Source: Pseudolabrys sp.
GTDB lineage: Bacteria; Pseudomonadota; Alphaproteobacteria; Rhizobiales; Xanthobacteraceae
Assembly (NCBI GenBank): GCA_022843325.1
Contig: JALHNV010000002.1
Span: forward strand, 36,920 to 100,919
DNA: 64,000 nucleotides
Direction of reading: 5' to 3'
Shown in pieces: positions 26,355-33,262 of the stretch (its first letter is position 1; each line of letters opens with the position of its first letter). The translations under genes and the position numbers were made by a program. Below the pieces are notes generated by a model, which worked only from the letters and a program-made list of their open reading frames with translations, did no database searches and had not been told where the DNA came from.

Positions 26355-27500
26355 GTGCGAAAGCCAAAGTCTTCCGGCAAGCCGTCGCGTTCGAAGGCAA
26401 AGCGTCTCGTCCTGCCCGGCAAGAGCGCGCGTCTGGTCGTTATCGGCGCAACGCCTCTGGTGGCGGAGACGCCGGAGAGCCTGCTCGACGACGACACCAC
26501 GCCGACCGAGAAGCTTTTCATTCGCAATAACGGCAAGGTGCCGGCGCGGACGCGTCAGCCCGACAACTGGATGCTGACGGTCGATGGCGAAGTGCACCAG
26601 CCGCTCACGATTTCGCTCGGCGACCTGAAGGCACGGTTCAAACCGGTGACGCGTCGCCTGCTGCTCGAATGCGGCGGTAATGGCCGATCGTTTCAATCGC
26701 CGCCCGCCGAAGGCGTGCCATGGACCAATGGCGGTGCCGGCTGTCCGGAATGGACAGGCGTCCGGGTCGCTGACGTGTTGAAGGCGGCGCGACTCAAGCC
26801 GGGTGCGGTGTTCAGCGGCCACTACGGCGCCGATCCGTCACTCGATGGCACCGTCGGCGCGGCGATGTCGCGCGGCGTGCCGATCGCCAAGCTGATGGAC
26901 GAGAGCAACCTGATCGCCTTCGCCATCAACGGCGAGCCGCTGCCGCTGCTGCACGGCTTTCCGGTGCGGCTGGTGATCCCGGGCTGGCCATCGTCGGTAT
27001 CGACCAAGTGGCTGACGCGGATCTGGATTCGCGATCGCTATCACGATGGCGCCGGCATGGGCGGCTTCTCGTATCGCGTCCCGGTCAAGCCGATGGCGCC
27101 GGGTGCCAAGGCCGTTCCGAAGAACTTCGTCGATCTGGAATCGATGCCGGTGCGCTCGATCATCACCAGTCCCGCCGATGGCGCGCAGATCGCCGCCGGC
27201 ACGCGCGCGCTGGCGTTGCGCGGCGCGGCCTGGGCAGGTGATGAGACTGTGGCGAAAGTCGATCTGTCGATCGACGGCGGTGCGACCTGGCAGAAAGCCG
27301 ATCTGGCGAAGCCGAAAAATCGGCACGACTGGCAGCGCTGGACGGCGTCGCTGAAAATCCCGAACGATGGCTATTACGAGATCCTGGTGCGGGCGACGGA
27401 TAGACGCGGCGTCGCGCAGCCCTTTGCCGCCAGTCACTGGAATCCGCACGGCTACGGCGTAAATCCGATGCACCGCATCGCCGTCACCGTCGGCACGTGA
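26355..27500 (+). CDS. Second sulfite-oxidase-family molybdopterin protein, apparently without signal peptide
   Basis: A close relative of the SorA protein just upstream. It shares VVIGATPLVAETPESLLDDD, LLLECGGNGRSFQSPPA with the molybdenum cysteine, WTNGGAGCPEWTGVRVADVL, SMPVRSIITSP and the WNPHGYGVNPMHRIAV ending. Its N-terminus is short and basic (VRKPKSSGKPSRSKAKRLVL) with no twin-arginine motif or hydrophobic core. The start is uncertain: I chose the GTG at 26355 with AGGA nine bases upstream; in-frame GTGs at 26313 and 26319 or TTG at 26307 are possible, but none adds a signal peptide. It may act in the cytosol or form a mixed dimer exported with SorA. 381 residues as given. Confidence 0.8.
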   Translation: MRKPKSSGKPSRSKAKRLVLPGKSARLVVIGATPLVAETPESLLDDDTTPTEKLFIRNNGKVPARTRQPDNWMLTVDGEVHQPLTISLGDLKARFKPVTRRLLLECGGNGRSFQSPPAEGVPWTNGGAGCPEWTGVRVADVLKAARLKPGAVFSGHYGADPSLDGTVGAAMSRGVPIAKLMDESNLIAFAINGEPLPLLHGFPVRLVIPGWPSSVSTKWLTRIWIRDRYHDGAGMGGFSYRVPVKPMAPGAKAVPKNFVDLESMPVRSIITSPADGAQIAAGTRALALRGAAWAGDETVAKVDLSIDGGATWQKADLAKPKNRHDWQRWTASLKIPNDGYYEILVRATDRRGVAQPFAASHWNPHGYGVNPMHRIAVTVGT

Positions 27501-27513
27501 ATAAGCGTGTGAT

Positions 27514-28275
27514 TTATCGCCCGGCCGCTGCCCTCCAAAGCGCGCGATGCTTTGGCGTCGGTGCCATCAGGGGGCTGCGCTGCCCGCAGTAGCTGCGGGC
27601 GAGTTCGGCCTGCGCGAACAGCGCGCCGACTTTCGGTTCGCTGCCGGCCGCGAGCAGCGTCAGCCGGTCCAACGCGCAGGCCAGCGTCGATCTCTCGATC
27701 AGATCGGGCCCGCTTTGGCAGAACCAGCCGGACATCTGAAGCAGCGGCTCGTCAAAGTCGCGCACAAAAGCGAGGCAGCGCCGCGCCACGCCCTTTGTGG
27801 TGTCGAAACTGACGATGGTCAGCGGCCCGAATTTGCTGTCCAGCGGCGCGGCCGATTGCACGATGGCTGCCGGCCCCAACGCGGCGGCGCTGGCGGCGAT
27901 GTCGGCCCGCGGGTCGCCCAGGAAAGTAACCTCGGTGCCGGGGCGGTAAATCTCGACCTGAAGGTAGGGGCCGGCCCCGTCCGGCTCGCCGAGGCCGAGG
28001 ATGTCCTTGCGGCCCCCACCGGCCGAATGGCGGCGGATGGCGTAGCTTGACGGCATGCCGGCCGCTTCCGGGATCGACAGATTGAACGCCGGGAAGGGAC
28101 GCTCGATCTCGACCCAGGGCGAGCGCTGCGGCGGCGGGTCCGGGTTCGGCACCGGGGCCGGCTGCGATAGGTACACCGTGGCTATGGACAGGACGGCGGC
28201 GGCACCCAGATAAGCCAGCACGCGCACAAAGGCGTCGGGCAGCTCCTCACGCCACGAATGCAGGGCCGGATGCAT
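27514..28275 (-). CDS. Membrane-anchored hypothetical protein
   Basis: A 253-residue protein. I start it at the ATG giving MHPALHSWREELPDAF because GGAGGG lies four bases upstream; an in-frame ATG 30 codons earlier lacks such a site. A single transmembrane helix follows (VRVLAYLGAAAVLSIATVYL), then a proline-rich linker (QPAPVPNPDPPPQ) and a periplasmic domain with four cysteines (RRCLAFVRDF, GWFCQSG, LACALDRL, SYCGQRSP). I recognise no family. It is convergent with the SorA-like paralogue and divergent from asd. Confidence 0.75.
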   Translation of the reverse strand: MHPALHSWREELPDAFVRVLAYLGAAAVLSIATVYLSQPAPVPNPDPPPQRSPWVEIERPFPAFNLSIPEAAGMPSSYAIRRHSAGGGRKDILGLGEPDGAGPYLQVEIYRPGTEVTFLGDPRADIAASAAALGPAAIVQSAAPLDSKFGPLTIVSFDTTKGVARRCLAFVRDFDEPLLQMSGWFCQSGPDLIERSTLACALDRLTLLAAGSEPKVGALFAQAELARSYCGQRSPLMAPTPKHRALWRAAAGR

Positions 28276-28398
28276 GGTCCCTCCGGACGGCTCGCTGAGC
28301 GGGCCACCGTTGTCATCCCGCTCTTTCTCGCTTAGAAGCGCTGCCATCCGGTTGTGGATTGCCAAATCCGGCCGGAATAATTTTTCGGAGAGTTAACA

Positions 28399-29433
28399 AT
28401 GGGTTACAAGGTCGCCGTGGTAGGCGCCACCGGCAATGTCGGGCGCGAAATGCTCAACATTCTGGCCGAGCGGAATTTTCCTGCCGACGAAGTCGTCGCT
28501 CTCGCCTCGCGCAAGAGCATGGGCCAGGAGTGCACCTTCGGCGACAAGACGCTGAAAGTGAAGGCGCTCGACCATTACGATTTCTCCGATGTCGACATCT
28601 GCCTGATGTCGGCCGGCGGCGCCGTGTCGAAGGAGTGGTCGCCGAAGATCGGCGCGCAGGGCGCGGTGGTGATCGACAACTCGTCGGTCTGGCGCATGGA
28701 CCCGGACGTGCCGCTGGTGGTGCCGGAGGTGAACGCCGACGCGGTCGCCGGCTACACCAAGAAGAACATCATCGCCAATCCGAACTGCTCGACGGCGCAA
28801 CTCGTCGTGGCACTGAAGCCGTTGCACGACAAGGCGGTGATCAAGCGCGTGGTGGTGGCGACCTATCAGTCGGTGTCGGGCGCCGGCAAGGATGCGATGG
28901 ACGAACTGTTCTCGCAGACCAAGGCCGTGTTCACGCTCGGCGAGGTGGTCGAGAAGAAGTTTCCCAAGCGCATCGCCTTCAACGTCATTCCGCAGATCGA
29001 TGTGTTCATGGAGGACGGCTACACCAAGGAAGAGTGGAAGATGATGATGGAGACCAAGAAGATTCTTGATCCCAAAATCAGGCTGACCGCGACCTGCGTG
29101 CGCGTCCCCGTCTTCATCGGCCATTCGGAGGCGGTCAACATCGAGTTCGAGAACCCGATCAGCGTTGACGAAGCGCGCGAAATCTTGCGCGCCGCGCCCG
29201 GCTGCCTGGTGATCGACAAGCATGAGCCGGGCGGCTACGTGACGCCGTACGAGGCGGCCGGCGAGGACGCGACCTATATCAGCCGCATCCGCACCGACCC
29301 GACGGTCGAGAACGGCCTTGAGATGTGGGTGGTCGCCGACAACCTGCGCAAGGGCGCGGCGCTGAACGCCATCCAGATCGCCGAGTGCCTGATCAACCGC
29401 AAGCTGATCCAGGCCAAGAAGAAGGCGGCGTAG
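28399..29433 (+). CDS. asd: Aspartate-semialdehyde dehydrogenase
   Basis: A 344-residue enzyme reducing aspartyl phosphate to the semialdehyde, the branch point to lysine/diaminopimelate, methionine and threonine. The NADP motif VAVVGATGNVGREMLNIL opens the protein. The catalytic cysteine lies in NPNCSTAQLVVALKPLHD, followed by VVATYQSVSGAGKDAMDEL, and the C-terminal RVPVFIGHSEAVNIEFE is typical. It supplies the precursor used by dapF (45434) in cell-wall synthesis. Family B repeat DNA separates it from the convergent carbonic anhydrase gene. Confidence 0.98.
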   Translation: MGYKVAVVGATGNVGREMLNILAERNFPADEVVALASRKSMGQECTFGDKTLKVKALDHYDFSDVDICLMSAGGAVSKEWSPKIGAQGAVVIDNSSVWRMDPDVPLVVPEVNADAVAGYTKKNIIANPNCSTAQLVVALKPLHDKAVIKRVVVATYQSVSGAGKDAMDELFSQTKAVFTLGEVVEKKFPKRIAFNVIPQIDVFMEDGYTKEEWKMMMETKKILDPKIRLTATCVRVPVFIGHSEAVNIEFENPISVDEAREILRAAPGCLVIDKHEPGGYVTPYEAAGEDATYISRIRTDPTVENGLEMWVVADNLRKGAALNAIQIAECLINRKLIQAKKKAA

Positions 29434-29438
29434 GTCTT

Positions 29439-29579
29439 CCCTCGCCCCGCTTGCGGGGAGAGGGTGGCGAGCGAAGCGAGCCGGGTGAGGGGGCTTCGCT
29501 GTATTTGAGGCGCCTCCTCACCCGACCATCTTCGCTTTGCTCAGACGGTCGACCTCTCCCCGCAGGCGGGGAGAGGTGA
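29439..29579. repeat. Family B palindromic repeat between asd and carbonic anhydrase
   Basis: A compound element of about 140 bases. The left hairpin is CCTCGCCCCGCTTGCGGGGA; the middle has CGGGTGAGGGGGC facing CCTCCTCACCCG; the right hairpin is CCTCTCCCCGCAGGCGGGGA followed by GAGG. A CTTCGC...GCGAAG-type motif is also present. It lies between two convergent stop codons, where its hairpins could end transcription from both sides. Confidence 0.82.
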
Positions 29580-29587
29580 AGAAGAAA

Positions 29588-30253
29588 TCAAAACCTCGGC
29601 GCGTTGAACGCGACTTTGCCGGGGGCGATCTGGCGGAACTCGCCGGTGGCCTTGTCCAACACAGTCAGTTCGCCGGTGGCGACGCCGAAATAGGCGCCGT
29701 GGGTGGCGATCTTGCCCTTCTCGATTAGCTTGGCGATGTGCGGGAAGGTCATCAGGTTGTCGAGGCTGTTGACGATCGAGGCGCGCTCCAGCTTCGCAAC
29801 ATAGTCCGCCACCGGCATGTCGCCGCGCGGACCGAGTTTCTCCGCCGCCGGCGCCATCAGCGACATCCAGCTGCCGATGAAATCGCCGGCCGACAACGGC
29901 ACGTGGTCGCTGGCGAAGGCCAGCACGCCGCCGCACCTGGCGTGGCCGAGCACCACGATGTCTTTCACGCGCAGCGCGCCAACGGCGAATTCCAGTGCCG
30001 CCGAGACACCGTGCGCGCGGCCGTCCGGCTCGTAGGGCGGGATCAGGTTGGCGACGTTGCGCACCACGAACAATTCGCCCGGACCGGCGTCAAAGATGAC
30101 CTCCGGCGACACCCGCGAATCGCAGCAGCCGACAACCATGATGTGCGGCGACTGGCCACGTTCGGCGAGTTCTTTGTACCGGCTCTGCTCGACCTGCAAC
30201 CGGCCACCGGCGAAGGCGCTGTAGCCCTCGATCAAACGCTGCGGAAAGCTCAT
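29588..30253 (-). CDS. Beta-class carbonic anhydrase
   Basis: A 221-residue zinc enzyme interconverting carbon dioxide and bicarbonate in the cytosol. The first zinc-binding block is VVGCCDSRVSPEVIFDAGPG, giving Cys and the catalytic Asp/Arg pair. The second is VLGHARCGGVLAF, giving the His and Cys ligands. Between them, LFVVRNVANLIPPYEPDGRA is typical of the plant-type clade. I start it at MSFPQRLIEGY; upstream in-frame codons add a polar segment not seen in the family. Bicarbonate supply for carboxylases is the usual role. Convergent with asd. Confidence 0.95.
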   Translation of the reverse strand: MSFPQRLIEGYSAFAGGRLQVEQSRYKELAERGQSPHIMVVGCCDSRVSPEVIFDAGPGELFVVRNVANLIPPYEPDGRAHGVSAALEFAVGALRVKDIVVLGHARCGGVLAFASDHVPLSAGDFIGSWMSLMAPAAEKLGPRGDMPVADYVAKLERASIVNSLDNLMTFPHIAKLIEKGKIATHGAYFGVATGELTVLDKATGEFRQIAPGKVAFNAPRF

Positions 30254-30370
30254 CCTGTCTTGCCCTGTCCTTGATGCCTGAATTTTGTTCCATGCTCGGC
30301 CATTGCGCAAGCATTATGCCGCAGGCCCGATGTTCATCGGTGGTTCAGGTCGACGCGCCGAAGAACGCCC

Positions 30371-32020
30371 ATGCTTTCACCCCACAAGCCGATCAGATCG
30401 AACCTTTCTTTACCGCGATTCCGCGCCCATGGATTTTCCGGACCGCAGATTGCGGTGATGTTCGCCGTCTTCACGCTGCTGATTTCGACGCCGATCTGGA
30501 CGTATCCGTTGCCGCCGCTGTCGGATTACGTCAACCACCTGGCGCGCATGCAGGTGCTGGCGACGCTGTCGACCAACCCGCTGCTGGCCAATTACTACGA
30601 GATCAACTGGCAGGTCATTCCCAACCTGACCATGGACCTCATCGTGCCGCGGCTGGCACAGGTCATGAACATCTATCTGGCCGGCCAGGTTTTCATCGTC
30701 GGCATGTTCGCGCTGATCATCTCCGGCATTCTGATGCTGAACCGTGCGCTGACCGGGCGCTGGTCGATGCTGCCGATGTTCGCGTTTCCGCTGCTCTACA
30801 ATCACGTCTTCCTGGTCGGGCTGATGAACTACATCTTCGGCCTCGGCGTGGCGTTGTGGGCGCTGGCCGGCTGGATCGCCGTGCGCGAGCGGGTCTGGCC
30901 GATCCGTATGGCGCTGGCCACGCTGTGCGTCGTGGTGCTGTTCTTCTGTCATCTGTCGTCGCTCGGCGTGTTCGGTATCGGCGTGCTGTCGTTCGAGCTG
31001 CTGCGGTTGTGGCAGCGGCGGGACGCGCCGTGGACGCCGCGCCTGGTAGATTTCGTGGCCAGCGGCCTGCCGTTTTTGGCCGCCGCGCCGCTGCTTTATC
31101 TCAGCCCGACCATGCAACTGGCTTCGGCGATCTACTGGGACCAGCTCGGCAAGTTCGACGGCCTGATGTACGCGATCGTCAGCTACTCGGACATCTACGT
31201 CGTGGTCTTTCTGGCGGTGCTGGTGGCCAGCATCGTCTGGGCGGTGCGCCACGTCGTGCTGCGCTTCCATCCGCTGGTCTACGTGCTGCTGATGGTCGGT
31301 GGCGCGGTCTACCTGGCGCTGCCGCGGGTCATGTTCGACACCTACATGACCGACCAGCGGGTGCCGATCGGCGTCGCCTTCATGCTCATCGCCTGCGGCG
31401 ATCTCGAACTGCGGCGGCGCCTGGTGCGCCGCGCCTTCATGACGGTGCTGATTGTCCTGACCGCCGGCCGGCTGCTGGAAATCGAACTGAACTGGTCGCA
31501 ACTGGCCGACTCGACCAGTCAGTTTCGCTCGTCGGTGCGGCGGATCGCGCCGGGCTCCAAGGTGTTCGTCGCCTATGCCGACCGCGCGTCCGGCGACGAT
31601 GTGCGCGACCTCGGTCTGGTACACGCCGCCAGCATTGCCACCATCGATCGCTCGGCGCTGGTGACGACCATCTTCACGGTGTCCGGCAAGCAGGTGCTGC
31701 AGGTGAAGCCCGAGTACCGCGACTTCGTCGACAGCCATGACGGCACGCCGCCGTCGATCGCACAGCTTCTGGTCGCCGCCGAACTGGCGCCGCCCAATAC
31801 GCCGGAATACTGGGCGAACTGGACAAAGTTCGACTATCTTTATCTGCTGTTCACCGAAGACGAGGCGCCCAATCCGGACCCGTCGCGGCTGAAGCTGGTG
31901 GCCGATGGCGACCGCTTCCAGTTGTACCGAATCGGCAACCGGGCACCGACATCAGCGCGCGTTGACGCTGCCGAAAAACGCGGCAACGCCACGTCTTGCC
32001 AGTTCGCTTTGGCGCGCTAG
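30371..32020 (+). CDS. Polytopic membrane protein of unknown function
   Basis: A 549-residue protein with about ten to twelve hydrophobic segments in its first 370 residues (for example FAVFTLLISTPIWTYPLP, VFIVGMFALIISGILML, VVFLAVLVASIVWAVR), then a soluble C-terminal domain of about 170 residues. The early loop PPLSDYVNHLARMQVLATLS has an acidic residue and histidine in a position reminiscent of GT-C glycosyltransferases, which use lipid-linked sugars, but I see no decisive motif. The soluble part has RRIAPGSKVFVAYADR and YWANWTKFDYLYLLF. It is followed by the CitE-like gene 10 bases downstream, so the two may share a transcript. Confidence 0.78.
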   Translation: MLSPHKPIRSNLSLPRFRAHGFSGPQIAVMFAVFTLLISTPIWTYPLPPLSDYVNHLARMQVLATLSTNPLLANYYEINWQVIPNLTMDLIVPRLAQVMNIYLAGQVFIVGMFALIISGILMLNRALTGRWSMLPMFAFPLLYNHVFLVGLMNYIFGLGVALWALAGWIAVRERVWPIRMALATLCVVVLFFCHLSSLGVFGIGVLSFELLRLWQRRDAPWTPRLVDFVASGLPFLAAAPLLYLSPTMQLASAIYWDQLGKFDGLMYAIVSYSDIYVVVFLAVLVASIVWAVRHVVLRFHPLVYVLLMVGGAVYLALPRVMFDTYMTDQRVPIGVAFMLIACGDLELRRRLVRRAFMTVLIVLTAGRLLEIELNWSQLADSTSQFRSSVRRIAPGSKVFVAYADRASGDDVRDLGLVHAASIATIDRSALVTTIFTVSGKQVLQVKPEYRDFVDSHDGTPPSIAQLLVAAELAPPNTPEYWANWTKFDYLYLLFTEDEAPNPDPSRLKLVADGDRFQLYRIGNRAPTSARVDAAEKRGNATSCQFALAR

Positions 32021-32030
32021 AGTCGGTCGC

Positions 32031-32906
32031 ATGACAATTCGCCCCCGCCGCAGCGTTCTCTATATGCCGGGCTCCAATGCCCGGGCGCTCGAAAAAGCCA
32101 AAACCCTTCCCGCCGACGGTGTCATTCTCGACCTCGAGGATTCGGTCGCGCCCGACGCCAAGGAGTCCGCCCGCCTGCAGGTCGCGGCGGTGGCCCAGGC
32201 CGGCGGCTTCGGTTCGCGCGAGCTGTGCATCCGCACCAATGGCATCGATACGCCGTGGTTTGCCGACGATCTTGCGGCGGCGGCACAGGCCGCGCCGGAC
32301 GGCATTGTCGTGCCCAAGATTTCCTCGGCCGGTCAGCTTGAGATGATCGGCAAGAAACTGCGCGACCTTGGCGCCGATCCGAAGACCCGCATCTGGGCGA
32401 TGATCGAATCGCCACAGGCGGTGTTCAACGTGCTGTCGATCGCAGCCTGCGCGCAGAACCCCGACACGCGGCTGGCCGGCTTCGTCATGGGCACCAACGA
32501 CATCGCCAAGGACACCCGGGCGCGGCTGGTGCCGGGCCGCTGGCCGATGATCGGCTGGCTGATGAACTGCATCGCCGCCGCGCGCATTCACGGCATCGAT
32601 GTGCTCGACGGCGTCTACAACAATGTCGGCGATGCCGAAGGCTTCGTGAAGGAATGCGAGCAGGGCCGCGACATGGGCTTCGACGGCAAGACGCTGATCC
32701 ATCCGAACCAGATCGAGCCCTGCAATGTTGCGTTCACGCCGTCGGACGACGAAGTCGCCTGGGCGCGCAAAATGATTGCCGCCTTCGATCTGCCTGAAAA
32801 CAAGTCCAGGGGTGTGGTGTCGATCGATGGCCGCATGGTCGAGCGGCTGCATGCCGACATGGGCCGCCGCACCGTGGCGATCGCCGAGGCCATCGCCGCG
32901 CGCTAG
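32031..32906 (+). CDS. HpcH/HpaI aldolase / CitE-type CoA lyase
   Basis: A 291-residue beta/alpha-barrel lyase. It opens RPRRSVLYMPGSNARALEKA and has the metal/substrate blocks DGVILDLEDSVAPDAKESAR and the later MIESPQAVFNVLSIA, with the magnesium-binding glutamate, and GFDGKTLIHPNQIEPCN. This is the pattern of malyl-CoA/beta-methylmalyl-CoA, citramalyl-CoA and citrate lyase beta subunits. No CitF or CitD genes are present, so a stand-alone CoA-ester lyase is more likely. Together with the MaoC hydratase at 17108 it could serve glyoxylate/mesaconyl-CoA chemistry; that pairing is inference. Its stop overlaps the convergent [2Fe-2S] gene by four bases. Confidence 0.87.
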   Translation: MTIRPRRSVLYMPGSNARALEKAKTLPADGVILDLEDSVAPDAKESARLQVAAVAQAGGFGSRELCIRTNGIDTPWFADDLAAAAQAAPDGIVVPKISSAGQLEMIGKKLRDLGADPKTRIWAMIESPQAVFNVLSIAACAQNPDTRLAGFVMGTNDIAKDTRARLVPGRWPMIGWLMNCIAAARIHGIDVLDGVYNNVGDAEGFVKECEQGRDMGFDGKTLIHPNQIEPCNVAFTPSDDEVAWARKMIAAFDLPENKSRGVVSIDGRMVERLHADMGRRTVAIAEAIAAR

Positions 32907-33262
32907 CGGCGCAACCCGTCATCCGGGGACGGGGCAAACCGCTCCGCCGGCGGCGCGATCTCCGTCACCAGGTCGCGCACCAGCTTCTTGTTGGACAGCG
33001 GCGTCAGCGTCATCTCTTGCGGCGTCAGCCGCGCGGTGCAGGCATAGACGGTCTTGCCGTCGAGCTCGATCATGCACTCCTTGCAGGCATTGGCGTTGAT
33101 GCAGGAGAAGCGGATCGCCAGGCTCGGATCGCGGTGCACGCGGATCCAGCGCAGGCCGTCGAGCACCGACTGGCCCGGCTCGAACGGCACCTGATGGGTG
33201 TCGAAATGGCCGGCGGCGGCGTCGGTGCCGCGCCAGACTTTCAGGGTCGCCTGTTCGGTCAT
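32903..33262 (-). CDS. Small [2Fe-2S] subunit of a fumarate reductase/succinate dehydrogenase-like enzyme
   Basis: A 119-residue protein matching only the N-terminal ferredoxin domain of SdhB/FrdB. The cysteines lie in IRFSCINANACKECMIELDG and TVYACTARL, giving C-x5-C-x2-C-x11-C; sdhB here has C-x4-C-x2-C. The C-terminal domain with the [4Fe-4S] and [3Fe-4S] clusters is missing, and the reading frame ends with a clean stop, so this looks natural rather than truncated. The start overlaps the stop of the flavoprotein gene by four bases (ATGA), implying a two-subunit enzyme. No membrane anchor gene is adjacent. Confidence 0.82.
   Translation of the reverse strand: MTEQATLKVWRGTDAAAGHFDTHQVPFEPGQSVLDGLRWIRVHRDPSLAIRFSCINANACKECMIELDGKTVYACTARLTPQEMTLTPLSNKKLVRDLVTEIAPPAERFAPSPDDGLRR

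Noticed and set aside
18322-27500. The redox locus as a horizontally acquired island.
   Set aside because: Base composition and codon use look like the flanks, no integrase, tRNA or direct repeats border it, and leuB lies within it.
32903-33262. The short [2Fe-2S] subunit as a truncated sdhB pseudogene.
   Set aside because: It has a clean start overlapping the flavoprotein gene, a clean stop and intact cysteines, and no remnant of the C-terminal domain follows. It reads as a complete small subunit.
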